Part shown: positions 43,184 through 52,173 of the stretch, piece by piece | How the letters are laid out: each line of letters starts with the position of its first letter | Numbering within the stretch: position 1 is the first letter of the stretch | NCBI RefSeq assembly: GCF_000196455.1 | Contig: NC_014614.1 | Location: 1,472,001-1,536,000, forward strand | Source: Acetoanaerobium sticklandii | GTDB lineage: Bacteria > Bacillota > Clostridia > Peptostreptococcales > Filifactoraceae | Length of the DNA stretch: 64,000 bases | Direction of reading: 5' to 3' | Translations under genes and position numbers: made by a program | The notes under the pieces: model-generated | The model's input: the letters and a program-made list of their open reading frames with translations, nothing else | What the model was told of the DNA's origin: nothing | Database searches by the model: none

Positions 43184-44215
43184 TTAGTTATTTTTATTAA
43201 AAATAGTTTGAGAATATAGATTCATTGGAAGCTTTATAGTAAATATACTGCCTATATTTTCTATACTTTTTATGTCAATTTCACCCTGATGCATATCAAT
43301 AATTTTTTTAGTAATATATAAACCCAGACCACTTCCTCCTGTAGTTCTACTTCTATCTTTTTTTACTCTATAAAATCTCTCAAAGATCCTATTTATTTCA
43401 CTTTGAGATATTCCAATTCCTTCATCTCTAACGCTAATACATGCTCTGTTTCTTTCTTGATATAGGGTTACTTCTATCTTGGAATCGTTCTCGCTATACT
43501 TAATAGCATTCTCAATTATATTGGAAACTGCTCTATCTATTTTCGTTGGGTCAATATAAATCTGCAAATTAGAAAGAGCTACAAACTCTATCGTTATATT
43601 TTTTTTAAATGCTATTGGCTGTAATCGTTTAACTATGCTTTCACATAAATAATTTAGATATGAAAGCCTTAGTTTAACTATATAGCTGTTAGGATCTAAA
43701 TCAACAGACTGCATCATATCAGTTATTATATTATCCATTCTATCAATTTCGTTTACGATATCCGAAAAAAATTCCTTATAAATATCCACTTCATCATTTT
43801 GAGAATATTGTATACTCTGAGATAATATCTTGATAGTGCTAAGTGGCGTTCTAAGCTCGTGAGATATATCATATATAAAGGAATCTTTCTGCTTTTCCAA
43901 GGTTTCAACTCTTGCTGATATCATGTTAAGCTGAGTATCCATTTCCGTATGCTTGTTTTCATCCAAAGATTTTTTTTCATATCTTCCATTTGCAATATTT
44001 GACATTACACTTAGCAAATCATTTAAATATATTCTATTGATAAAATAATTATATGAAGTGAGCGAAAGAAACAGTATAACTATAAAAATTATCGCTGAAT
44101 ACATCAACTGCTTTTGACTAGTAAATGTATACAATAAATACAAAGTTAATATATAAGATAGTATTATATTGATGATGATGCTATTCTTTTTTAAATTGGA
44201 AATAATATCCTTCAC
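43184..44215 (-). CDS. Sensor histidine kinase (intramembrane-sensing type)
   Basis: A 343-residue kinase with two membrane helices (about 12-31 and 39-57) joined by a loop of under ten residues, so it has almost no external sensor. It continues with a short linker, HisKA with SHELRTPLS (His 119), and a HATPase domain with NIIENAIKYS, DEGIGIS and GGSGLGLYITKKII. The start is taken as GTG inside the end of the response-regulator gene (35-base overlap); no strong ribosome binding site is seen, so coupling is likely. The signal is unknown. Confidence 0.88.
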   Translation of the reverse strand: MKDIISNLKKNSIIINIILSYILTLYLLYTFTSQKQLMYSAIIFIVILFLSLTSYNYFINRIYLNDLLSVMSNIANGRYEKKSLDENKHTEMDTQLNMISARVETLEKQKDSFIYDISHELRTPLSTIKILSQSIQYSQNDEVDIYKEFFSDIVNEIDRMDNIITDMMQSVDLDPNSYIVKLRLSYLNYLCESIVKRLQPIAFKKNITIEFVALSNLQIYIDPTKIDRAVSNIIENAIKYSENDSKIEVTLYQERNRACISVRDEGIGISQSEINRIFERFYRVKKDRSRTTGGSGLGLYITKKIIDMHQGEIDIKSIENIGSIFTIKLPMNLYSQTIFNKNN

Positions 44216-44867
44216 CCCATTTTGTCATAATATGAACGGGATTCGAGGAGTTATCTTCTATTTTTTCTCTTAATTTTCTAATATGCACATCAACTGTTCT
44301 CAAATCCCCAAAATGTTCATACTTCCATACCTTCTCGAGCAATGCCTCTCTCGAAAAAACCTTATTAGGATTATCCATTAATAAAAACAACAAATCAAAT
44401 TCCTTCGAGGTCAAATTTATTTCCTCAGAGTTTCTAGTTACTTTTCTGTCTAAATAGTTTAAAGTAATATCCCCTAAATGTTTTTGAGCAACTATTTTTT
44501 TCGATTTTTCCATTCTCCTCAGTATTGCATTAACTCTAGCCTTTAACTCCATTATGTTAAATGGTTTTGTTATATAGTCGTCTGCACCTATTTCTAGACC
44601 TTTGATTTTGCTAATGTCTTCTCCTTTAGCGCTTAAAATTATGATTGGAACATCAGAGGTTTCTCTGACTTTTTTGCATACTTCAAATCCATCTATAATT
44701 GGCAGCATCAAATCCAAAAGTATAATGTCATAATCCTTTGATTTAATATTTTCAAGCGCATCATTTCCATCAAATGATGTATCAATTATATGACCTCCTT
44801 GTTCAAGTGAAAACTTCAGCCCTTTTACTATCAAAGGCTCATCGTCAACGACAAGGATATTTGCCAT
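44181..44867 (-). CDS. OmpR/PhoB family response regulator
   Basis: A 228-residue regulator: receiver domain with the acidic pair DDE (8-10), phosphorylation site Asp 52 (LLDLMLP) and Lys in TKPF, then an OmpR-type winged helix with REALLEKVWKYEHFGDLRTVDVHIRKLR. ATG follows AGAGGTGAGTTC. It is 11 bases after selB and overlaps the kinase gene, so it is likely co-transcribed with the sel genes. Its targets are unknown. Confidence 0.93.
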   Translation of the reverse strand: MANILVVDDEPLIVKGLKFSLEQGGHIIDTSFDGNDALENIKSKDYDIILLDLMLPIIDGFEVCKKVRETSDVPIIILSAKGEDISKIKGLEIGADDYITKPFNIMELKARVNAILRRMEKSKKIVAQKHLGDITLNYLDRKVTRNSEEINLTSKEFDLLFLLMDNPNKVFSREALLEKVWKYEHFGDLRTVDVHIRKLREKIEDNSSNPVHIMTKWGEGYYFQFKKE

Positions 44868-44878
44868 GAACTCACCTC

Positions 44879-46762
44879 TTAGTTTCTATCATATGATATT
44901 CTAACTTCACCGCTTCGCTTTGTGAATTTTATTCTATCAAAATATTCCATTATAGCTATTAAATATTTCCTGCTTAATTCTGTCTCATCTTTTAAATCCT
45001 TTATACTTACTTCTCCATTTTTATCCAAATATTTTTTAACTATACTCTGATATTTTTCAATAAGTAGCTTGTCATAAAACAAATCATCACTTAGTTTAAT
45101 TAGTGATTTACCAATAAGGTAATGAATCATTTCAAGACTTTCTAAACTATTGCCAATAACCTTATCCGTTTGAAAAGGCGTTTTATTATTAATATAGTAG
45201 CTCTCAATTTCATTTTTTAATGCTAGTGCTTTATCATCAAAACAAACTTCAAAGCCGTAACTTGAAACATATTTATCATTCATACTAACTATATTTTTGC
45301 TCTCCAGAAAGTTCATTAGAGCATCGAATTCTTTAGGTTTTAATTTAAATGTTATTTTAGTTCTTAACTCTTCTTTACTAGCTCCAGCTCTAAATGGGAA
45401 TTTGCTGTGATAATACTTAAGTTGTTTTTGAATTTGGCCAACTATAGTATCTAAGCCTTTTGTATCTATAAGAAGACCAGCAACTTCTATGAGCTCTTCA
45501 TTTTCAAGCATTAAATGAATTTCATTTTCTATCTTAGATGCTTCGTCTCCTAACTCCTTAATTAATATTTCCTTGTTAACTAATACTGATTTACTTTGAA
45601 TTAATTGTAATATTCTATCTGAAAGTGTACCTTTTTCCTTCAAACTCAGTTTTTCAACTATATTTAAAGTATTAATAGTGTGCTTCTCAGGGTCAGAATC
45701 TAGGATTATGCCTCCTCCAATAGTTTCAAGAGGAGAATAGAACCTTAATATTATATGGTCTTTTTCCTTACAAGACACTTCCTCTTCTAACCTTAATTGA
45801 ACATACCCAGATTTCCCTTTTGCAAGTACATCAGATTCTAAAGGAACCACTCTAGCTAGAATTTCTCTAGCTCCATGATAGACTCTGACTCTGTCCCAAT
45901 GTTCTAAGTCCTTTGATATGTCATTTAGCATAGTAATTTTTACATCTAGCATCATTGAGACAGAAAGATTTTGATTAGAGGATAAAATATCTCCTCTTTG
46001 TACATCATCTAAAGAAATATTACTTAGATTGACTGCTACTCTTTGTCCCGCATAAGCAATATCTGTTTTTTGAGAATGCACTTGCAAACCCCTTACTCTA
46101 CTTTCAATTTTTTTAGGATATAGATACACCAAATCATCAACTCTTAAAATGCCTTCAATTAAAGTCCCTGTTACTACGCTTCCAAAACCTTTAATAGAAA
46201 AAATTCTATCTACAAACAATCTAGGTGCAACATTCAAGTTTTTAGGCTCAAATTCTTCAGTTAGCTTATCTATTTTGCTAATTAATAAATCAATTCCTCT
46301 TTTCGATATAGAATCTACTGGAATTATTTCAGCATCTTCTAAAAATGATGATTTTACATGAGCCCTTAAATCATCTTTTACCATTTCTAAAAATTCATCA
46401 TCCACTTTGTCAGCTTTAGTTAATACTATTATTCCTTTTTTTATACCAATCAAATTTAATATATCTAGGTGTTCCTTAGTTTGAGGCATAACACCTTCTT
46501 CAGCAGATACTACAAGTAGAATGATATCCATGCCCGCAACACCAGCCAGCATATTTTTTAAAAATTTTTCATGACCTGGCACATCAATTATTCCAGCAGT
46601 TTTATTAGGATTAATTTTAAAGCTTGTAAAACCTAGGTCTATAGAAATCCCTCGCTTTTTTTCTTCTTTAAGTCTATCGGTATCTACTCCAGTCAAAGCT
46701 TTTATTAAAGTTGTTTTTCCATGGTCTATATGTCCCGCTGTTCCAATTATTATATTATTCAT
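44879..46762 (-). CDS. selB: Selenocysteine-specific elongation factor SelB
   Basis: SelB is a GTPase that carries Sec-tRNA to ribosomes at UGA codons followed by a SECIS hairpin. The 627-residue protein has G1 GHIDHGKTT (10-18), DVPGHEK (60-66), the TKAD guanine-specificity motif, two EF-Tu-like beta-barrels with a third SelB-specific barrel, and a C-terminal part (about 380-627) of winged helices that bind the SECIS RNA. It lies 11 bases after selA. Confidence 0.97.
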   Translation of the reverse strand: MNNIIIGTAGHIDHGKTTLIKALTGVDTDRLKEEKKRGISIDLGFTSFKINPNKTAGIIDVPGHEKFLKNMLAGVAGMDIILLVVSAEEGVMPQTKEHLDILNLIGIKKGIIVLTKADKVDDEFLEMVKDDLRAHVKSSFLEDAEIIPVDSISKRGIDLLISKIDKLTEEFEPKNLNVAPRLFVDRIFSIKGFGSVVTGTLIEGILRVDDLVYLYPKKIESRVRGLQVHSQKTDIAYAGQRVAVNLSNISLDDVQRGDILSSNQNLSVSMMLDVKITMLNDISKDLEHWDRVRVYHGAREILARVVPLESDVLAKGKSGYVQLRLEEEVSCKEKDHIILRFYSPLETIGGGIILDSDPEKHTINTLNIVEKLSLKEKGTLSDRILQLIQSKSVLVNKEILIKELGDEASKIENEIHLMLENEELIEVAGLLIDTKGLDTIVGQIQKQLKYYHSKFPFRAGASKEELRTKITFKLKPKEFDALMNFLESKNIVSMNDKYVSSYGFEVCFDDKALALKNEIESYYINNKTPFQTDKVIGNSLESLEMIHYLIGKSLIKLSDDLFYDKLLIEKYQSIVKKYLDKNGEVSIKDLKDETELSRKYLIAIMEYFDRIKFTKRSGEVRISYDRN

Positions 46763-46773
46763 TTTTATACCTC

Positions 46774-48192
46774 TTATAACAATATTTGCTTTAGGGCAGC
46801 TGATATTTTTTCAAAATCATCTTCAAATAACGTTCTTACATCTAATATCAGCATATCATTTTGGATTCTAGATATGATATGATATTTCCCTTTTCTCAAA
46901 TCCTCTTCTAGCTTTGCTACACTTATTTTTAATGGCTTCAAGCATACAGCATAGCTATCTATATATTCATTTGGAAGTGAGCCTCCTCCTACCTGAGCCT
47001 TGGTTTCATTAATCGTTACTTCTGCTATTCCATCAAAATTAATATCTTCTAATAAAACATTATACAGTTCTTGGGCTTTTAGTTTTAATTCATCTATCGG
47101 TTTAGACATCATATCAAGTATAGGAATAGAATTGTATGGCAGTTCAAACTTATCATATTCTAATAAGGTATGGTAAAGAAGAGATATCATAACTTTATCA
47201 ATTCTAAGCGCTCTTAGAAGCTGGTTTTTCTTAATTTTTTGAATATATTCTTTCTTCCCTACAATAATTCCAGCTTGAGGACCTCCAAGTAGCTTATCTC
47301 CACTGAATGAAACTATATCTGCCCCCTGATTAATAGAATCTTGAACTGTTGGTTCATAAGGCATATTCAATTTTCTTAAATCAATCAAAACTCCACTGCC
47401 AATATCCTCCACAACAGGTATATTATATTTCTCCCCTATTGCTTTAATCTGTTTGATTTCTAAACTTTGGGTGAAGCCCATTATTTTAAAATTGCTTGTA
47501 TGTATCTTCATAAGTAGTGCAGTGTCATCAGTTATCGCATTTTCATAATCATAAGCATGAGTTTTATTGGTTGTTCCTACTTCAACTAGTTTACTTCCAC
47601 TTTGCTCCATAACAGAAGGAACTCTAAATGACCCTCCAATTTCAACAAGCTCTCCTCTTGAAACAATCACTTCTTTATTTTTAGCAAAGGTTGATAATAT
47701 AAGCAAAACAGCAGCAGCATTATTATTAACAACAACAGCATCTTCTGCTCCTGTAAGCCTACATAATATATCTCTTAGATAGTCATGTCTAGATCCCCTT
47801 TTACCTGTCTCAATATCAAATTCCAGATTGGAATAGTTTTCAATCGTCTCTAGCGCTGATCTAGTAACGTATCTTGACAAAGGAGCTCTTCCTAAGTTCG
47901 TATGCAGTATTACACCAGTTGCATTAATTGTTTTTTGTAATTTTTTATTTTCATATTGCTTTAACTGTTGTTCAAATCTTAATAATATTTTTTCAAGTTC
48001 AAGCTCTTCCACCATTTTTATTCTATCATTAAGTACGTCATCCCTTAGTGCTGATAAAGTGTTCCTTATCAATATAGCTGTTTGATTGTGTCCATTTATA
48101 CTTATGCTATCTACAGCAATTGAGCTTTGAAGCAATTTATCAATGGATGGTAAATTTCTCATAAGAATATTTTTATCTATGCTTTTATTCAT
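46774..48192 (-). CDS. selA: L-seryl-tRNA(Sec) selenium transferase SelA
   Basis: SelA converts Ser-tRNA(Sec) to Sec-tRNA(Sec) with selenophosphate. The 472-residue PLP enzyme has the N-terminal RNA-binding region, NATGVILHTNLGRAPLS (about 90-106) and the Schiff-base lysine in FSGDKLLGGPQ (Lys 300). ATG follows GGAGTAGAATA. It is 4 bases after selD. Confidence 0.97.
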   Translation of the reverse strand: MNKSIDKNILMRNLPSIDKLLQSSIAVDSISINGHNQTAILIRNTLSALRDDVLNDRIKMVEELELEKILLRFEQQLKQYENKKLQKTINATGVILHTNLGRAPLSRYVTRSALETIENYSNLEFDIETGKRGSRHDYLRDILCRLTGAEDAVVVNNNAAAVLLILSTFAKNKEVIVSRGELVEIGGSFRVPSVMEQSGSKLVEVGTTNKTHAYDYENAITDDTALLMKIHTSNFKIMGFTQSLEIKQIKAIGEKYNIPVVEDIGSGVLIDLRKLNMPYEPTVQDSINQGADIVSFSGDKLLGGPQAGIIVGKKEYIQKIKKNQLLRALRIDKVMISLLYHTLLEYDKFELPYNSIPILDMMSKPIDELKLKAQELYNVLLEDINFDGIAEVTINETKAQVGGGSLPNEYIDSYAVCLKPLKISVAKLEEDLRKGKYHIISRIQNDMLILDVRTLFEDDFEKISAALKQILL

Positions 48193-48196
48193 TATT

Positions 48197-49240
48197 CTAC
48201 TCCAGTACTATATATTTATCTTTCTTACTTGTTACTCTACCTATTATTTCGCATTTTATTGCTTGAGTTGAATTTAAAATTTTCATATACTCTATAGCTT
48301 CACTCTCCGGCAAGCTTACCAAAAGTCCTCCTGATGTCTGAGGATCATATAAAATGTCACATAGAATAGATGACTTAAATTTATCATTTTGATATATAAC
48401 CTCATGCTCAAAGTATTCTCTGTTGTTGTACATTCCAGCTGGAATAATTCCCATTTTCGCATAATCAAAGGCACCATCAATGACTGGAATAGTTTTTGTT
48501 TCAATAACAATAGTAGTATTTGAACCTTTAGCCATTTCCACAAGATGTCCTATAAGCCCAAATCCTGTTATATCTGTTACAGCATGCACTTTTAGCTTCT
48601 CAAAAGGTATAGCTGCATACATATTTAAGTAACTCATTATTTTAACTACTTCTTCATAATGAGATTTTTCTATAATATCTCCTTTAATAGCCGTATTTAG
48701 TATACCGCTTCCTAAAGGTTTAGTTAAAACTAGTAGGTCTCCCTCTTTTGCTCCAGCATTCGTAAGTACATTTTTAGGATTTGTCATTCCTGTAACAGAA
48801 AGACCATATTTCGGTTCATCATCTTCAACAGAATGACCTCCCACTAAAATAGCTCCAGATTCTGCTACCTTCTCATATCCACCTCTTAAGATTTCACCTA
48901 GAATCTCCATATCTAAGCAGTTTGGGAAGCAAACAATATTCATAGCTAAGATTGGCTTGCCTCCCATAGCATAAATATCGGATAATGAATTTGCCGCAGC
49001 TATACTCCCAAAAAGATATGGATCATCAACTACAGGAGTAAAGAAGTCCAGAGTTTGTATTAATGCCTTGTCATTATCTATTTTATAAACAGCTGCATCA
49101 TCAGAATGCTCATAGCCTACGATTAAATTTTCATGGTATTTTTGTGGAATTTTTTCTAATGCTTTTGCCAAATCCTTTGGCCCTATTTTAGCTGCTCAGC
49201 CAGCTGATTTTGTTAATTGAGTCAATTTTACACTTTTCAT
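48197..49240 (-). CDS. selD: Selenide, water dikinase SelD, itself a selenoprotein (UGA at codon 15)
   Basis: SelD makes selenophosphate from selenide and ATP. A conventional reading starts at codon 25 and misses the active site. From the ATG at 49240 (behind GAGAG) the frame runs MKSVKLTQLTKSAG, then a UGA at 49196-49198, then AAKIGPKDLAKALEKIPQ, giving 347 residues. The UGA occupies the place of the catalytic Cys/Sec, three residues before the essential Lys (Lys 18), as in the GCGCK-type loop of other SelDs. A hairpin follows the UGA. The rest of the chain is complete, including GGHSVEDDEPKYGLSVTG and YDPQTSGGLL. It heads selD-selA-selB. Confidence 0.96.
49167..49181 (-). promoter_or_regulatory. 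Candidate bacterial SECIS hairpin in selD mRNA
   Basis: GCCAAA-GGA-TTTGGC on the minus strand is a perfect 6-bp stem with a G at the start of the loop, beginning 14 bases after the in-frame UGA of selD. Bacterial SECIS elements lie directly after the UGA, with the apical loop roughly 16-37 bases on and guanines in the loop, which fits. The fold is by eye only. Confidence 0.65.
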
Positions 49241-49307
49241 TGTTCTCTCACTTTCTTAACAATATTCAAACTTATACGTTTATAATATATCATAAACTCC
49301 ATATAAA

Positions 49308-49331
49308 ATAACACCCCATAAATGGGGTGTC
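49308..49331 (-). terminator. Terminator after tpx
   Basis: ACACCCCA-TTTA-TGGGGTGT on the minus strand is followed by TATTTTATAT. It lies 7 bases below the tpx stop and separates it from selD. Confidence 0.75.
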
Positions 49332-49337
49332 TGGATT

Positions 49338-49850
49338 TTATATTAATTTTCTAGCTTCTTCAATTGCTTTATCATAATTTGGATGGTCAGTTGCTTCTTT
49401 TACATATTCCACATATGTTACTTTATTATTTTTATCTATAACCACTATTCCTCTTGCTAATAATCTAAGCTCTTCAATAACAAACCCGTAATTTAAACCA
49501 AATGATAAATCCTTATAATCCGAATACACTTTGACTTTATCTATGCCTTTTCCTACGCAGAATCTTTTCTGAGCAAATGGTAAATCGACACTTATAGTTA
49601 TTATTTTTACATCTCCTAATTCTGAAGCTGTTTCATTAAAATGAGTAGTTTGAAATTCGCATACTGAAGTATCTAGAGATGGTACTACACTAATTATTTT
49701 TACACTAGCTGGCTCACTACTAAAAACAAATGGATTTAAATCATTGTCTACTACTGTAAAATCTGGAGCATTATCTCCCACTTTTATTTCGTTTCCCAGT
49801 AAAGTTATAGGATTGCCTTTCATTGTTACTATATTTTGTCTTTTATTCAT
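49338..49850 (-). CDS. tpx: Thiol peroxidase Tpx
   Basis: Tpx is an atypical 2-Cys peroxiredoxin that reduces lipid and hydrogen peroxides with thioredoxin. The 170-residue protein has VPSLDTSVCEFQT with the peroxidatic Cys 64, and FAQKRFC with the resolving Cys 98. Both are Cys codons, not UGA, so it is not a selenoprotein. It lies just upstream of the sel genes but is separated by a terminator. Confidence 0.95.
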   Translation of the reverse strand: MNKRQNIVTMKGNPITLLGNEIKVGDNAPDFTVVDNDLNPFVFSSEPASVKIISVVPSLDTSVCEFQTTHFNETASELGDVKIITISVDLPFAQKRFCVGKGIDKVKVYSDYKDLSFGLNYGFVIEELRLLARGIVVIDKNNKVTYVEYVKEATDHPNYDKAIEEARKLI

Positions 49851-50018
49851 TATAATCTTCCCTTCTTTGATAATATGATTAAATGCTTAAATTATCACAC
49901 TAAATCTTATATACCCAAATAATCAATATTAAACTTATAAAAGTTACATAGATTAACTAAAGTAAAAATTTATAATACGAATTGAAGTTTTAGTTTATAT
50001 TTAAGAGTAAAAAAGCTA

Positions 50019-50636
50019 CTAATCTATTGTTACCTTATCTTTAATATCAGAAAATTTTTTATCTCCGATTCCAGATACATCATTAAGCTGATTAATTGAA
50101 GTAAATTTGCCTAGTTCATCTCTTTTATCCAATATTCTCTGCCCCAGGACGTCTCCAACACCGGGAAGTGTTTTTAATAACTCAATATCTGCAGAATTTA
50201 TATTTACAAGGTTAGACGATGAATTCATCTGGTTTAAATTTGTGACATTAAGTACATTCGTATCTCCTATTGCAGGAATTATATAGTGTCCTTCCTCTTC
50301 TAATACTAGAGCTAGGTTTACAGCATTTAAGTCAGCTTTTTCCGTAAGGCCTCCACATATTTCTACTGCATCTATTAATCTTTTTCCTTTTTCTATTTCA
50401 ACAACTCTTTGATTTAAAACTTCTCCGCTTACAAAAACAGTTACATTGCTGTTTTCCTCTTGCTCATAATTTTCTTCTTCAGTATCATCAGCTATAGATT
50501 CATCTTGCATTATAGAGCTATCAGTATCTCCAATGATGTATTCCTTGCTATTGGCATTAAGGTTTATAACCATAACTGTAAGTAAAGTAAATACTAAAAT
50601 AATAGTTATTAAAAGATATTTATTTTTGTTCTTCAT
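50019..50636 (-). CDS. comEA: ComEA family helix-hairpin-helix DNA-binding protein
   Basis: ComEA is a membrane-anchored DNA receptor for uptake during transformation. From the ATG at 50636 the 205-residue protein has a signal-anchor helix (about 7-25), an acidic linker, an SLBB domain (VTVFVSGEVLNQRVVEIEKG) and C-terminal HhH motifs (VNINSADIELLKTLPGVGDVLGQRI). The ATG at 50636 is preceded by GGGAG; an upstream ATG would add 12 residues. No comEC is adjacent. Confidence 0.9.
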   Translation of the reverse strand: MKNKNKYLLITIILVFTLLTVMVINLNANSKEYIIGDTDSSIMQDESIADDTEEENYEQEENSNVTVFVSGEVLNQRVVEIEKGKRLIDAVEICGGLTEKADLNAVNLALVLEEEGHYIIPAIGDTNVLNVTNLNQMNSSSNLVNINSADIELLKTLPGVGDVLGQRILDKRDELGKFTSINQLNDVSGIGDKKFSDIKDKVTID

Positions 50637-50744
50637 AATAATCTCCCTTTTAATATTCTTATAGTTAAACATTTCTTCATAAAATCAAAAACTCCTTTAT
50701 TTTTTAAATTTTTTCTCTAGTTCTAGAATCAAATTATCATAGTA

Positions 50745-50753
50745 TGTTATACT
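50745..50753 (+). promoter_or_regulatory. Extended -10 promoter of the carboxypeptidase gene
   Basis: TGTTATACT on the plus strand fits an extended -10 (TGnTATACT), about 32 bases before the ATG at 50785. No clear -35 box. Confidence 0.45.
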
Positions 50754-50784
50754 AAATTCTAGTAATTGTTATTGGAGGTATTTA

Positions 50785-52086
50785 ATGAAAACTAAATTAT
50801 GCTTTGTTTATGGAATTATTACTATATTATTTCTCAACTTATTTATTAGCTCTAGCTTCGCATCTCCCATTGAGCCTGATATATCAGCTGAAGCAGCAAT
50901 ATTAATTGAGATAGATAGCGGAGAAATTCTCTACGAAAAAAATGCTAATGCTCCAATGTATCCAGCATCAACTACAAAAATAATGACAGCACTCTTAGCT
51001 CTTGAACATTTAAATTTAGAAGATAAAATTACAGTCCCTGAAGATATGGGGCCAGCAGATGGAAGCGCTATGTATCTGCTCCCTGGAGAAGTATTCACTG
51101 TTAGAGAACTCTTAGATGGCTTATTAGTTAAATCAGCAAATGATGCTGCAGTCCTTTTAGCCAGAACTATATCAGGTGATATTCAAAGCTTTGCAACTTT
51201 GATGAACCAAAGGGCAAAAGATATCGGCTGTGCTAATACAAGCTTTGCAAACCCTAATGGTCTTCATGACCCTAGCCATACAATAAGCGCACATGATATG
51301 GCTTTAATAGCTAGAGAAGCTATGAAAAATGCTACTTTTAGAGAGCTTGTATCACAAGTAAATGTAACTCTTAATGAAACGCCTCAAACCCCAGAAAAAA
51401 GATATTTTAGAAATACAAACAGGTTTTTATGGTCTACGAGTAAAATAATCTATAACAACGAATACATACCAATAAAATATGAGGTAGTTGACGGTATTAA
51501 AACCGGCTATACAGGAGAAGCTGGCAATTGTTTAGTTTCAAGTGGGAAGAAAAATGATATTAGAGTAATTTCTGTAGTGTTTAAAGCTTCCGGATACGAT
51601 GTTTACAGAGATTCTAGACTTTTACTTGATTATGGCTTTGATAATTTTGAGAAAAAAACTCTTATAAAAAAGGATACTGTGCTCGGGAGTCAGCCTATAA
51701 ACTACTCCTCTCAAGGAAGCTTGGAATATGGTACTAAAGAAAATTTTGTGGTTCCTTATCTTAAGTCTAGTTTACCAGTATATAACACTAAAATTATGTT
51801 AAATGATTTAAAACTACCTATTTCTAAGGGAGATATTGTTGGAAAACTAGTTATTAGTAATGATAAATCTACAAACGAACTTACTCTTTTTGCCCTTAAC
51901 AATGTCGAGTCTATATTTAATTTCAACTTTATTAAACAGATATTTACATATAATTCTTCAAGTATACTAAAATATTTAGGTTATTCATTATCAAGCTTAT
52001 TTGTTCTATTTATTGGATTTAGATATTATGTTTATTGCAAGAGAAAAAAAAGATTAAAAAGAAAATCTTATCGTAAACTATATTAA
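50785..52086 (+). CDS. D-alanyl-D-alanine carboxypeptidase (DacF/PBP5 type)
   Basis: The enzyme trims the terminal D-Ala from peptidoglycan stem peptides outside the membrane. The 433-residue protein has a signal peptide (about 1-27), SxxK STTK (62-65), SxN SAN (117-119), KTG (239-241) and a PBP5-type C-terminal beta domain. It ends with a membrane helix and a basic tail (CKRKKRLKRKSYRK) that anchors it. ATG follows TTGGAGGTATTTA. Subtypes dacA, dacB and dacF cannot be separated by eye. Confidence 0.93.
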   Translation: MKTKLCFVYGIITILFLNLFISSSFASPIEPDISAEAAILIEIDSGEILYEKNANAPMYPASTTKIMTALLALEHLNLEDKITVPEDMGPADGSAMYLLPGEVFTVRELLDGLLVKSANDAAVLLARTISGDIQSFATLMNQRAKDIGCANTSFANPNGLHDPSHTISAHDMALIAREAMKNATFRELVSQVNVTLNETPQTPEKRYFRNTNRFLWSTSKIIYNNEYIPIKYEVVDGIKTGYTGEAGNCLVSSGKKNDIRVISVVFKASGYDVYRDSRLLLDYGFDNFEKKTLIKKDTVLGSQPINYSSQGSLEYGTKENFVVPYLKSSLPVYNTKIMLNDLKLPISKGDIVGKLVISNDKSTNELTLFALNNVESIFNFNFIKQIFTYNSSSILKYLGYSLSSLFVLFIGFRYYVYCKRKKRLKRKSYRKLY

Positions 52087-52173
52087 GGCTTTTAATTTCT
52101 GCGTTTTTTTGGTTTAATATATATAAGCACAATATTTAAAAAATTTAACCAATTTTACAAGGAGGTAATTCCA

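Noticed and set aside
43160..43184. A/T-only inverted repeat (AAATTTAAAT arms) between the kinase gene and tRNA-Sec as a terminator
   Set aside because: The stem has no G-C pair and no proper U-run, so its stability is too low to support a call.
48316..48543. A 75-codon open frame inside selD in another frame
   Set aside because: It lies wholly within the well-supported selD frame and has no family likeness or start signal.
49338..49850. Thiol peroxidase as a selenoprotein, since it lies beside the sel genes
   Set aside because: Both catalytic positions are Cys codons and the frame has no internal UGA; a terminator separates it from selD.
49851..50018. PerR box in front of tpx
   Set aside because: The gap has A/T-rich partial symmetry (GATAAT...ATTATC) but no match to the PerR consensus that I could defend.
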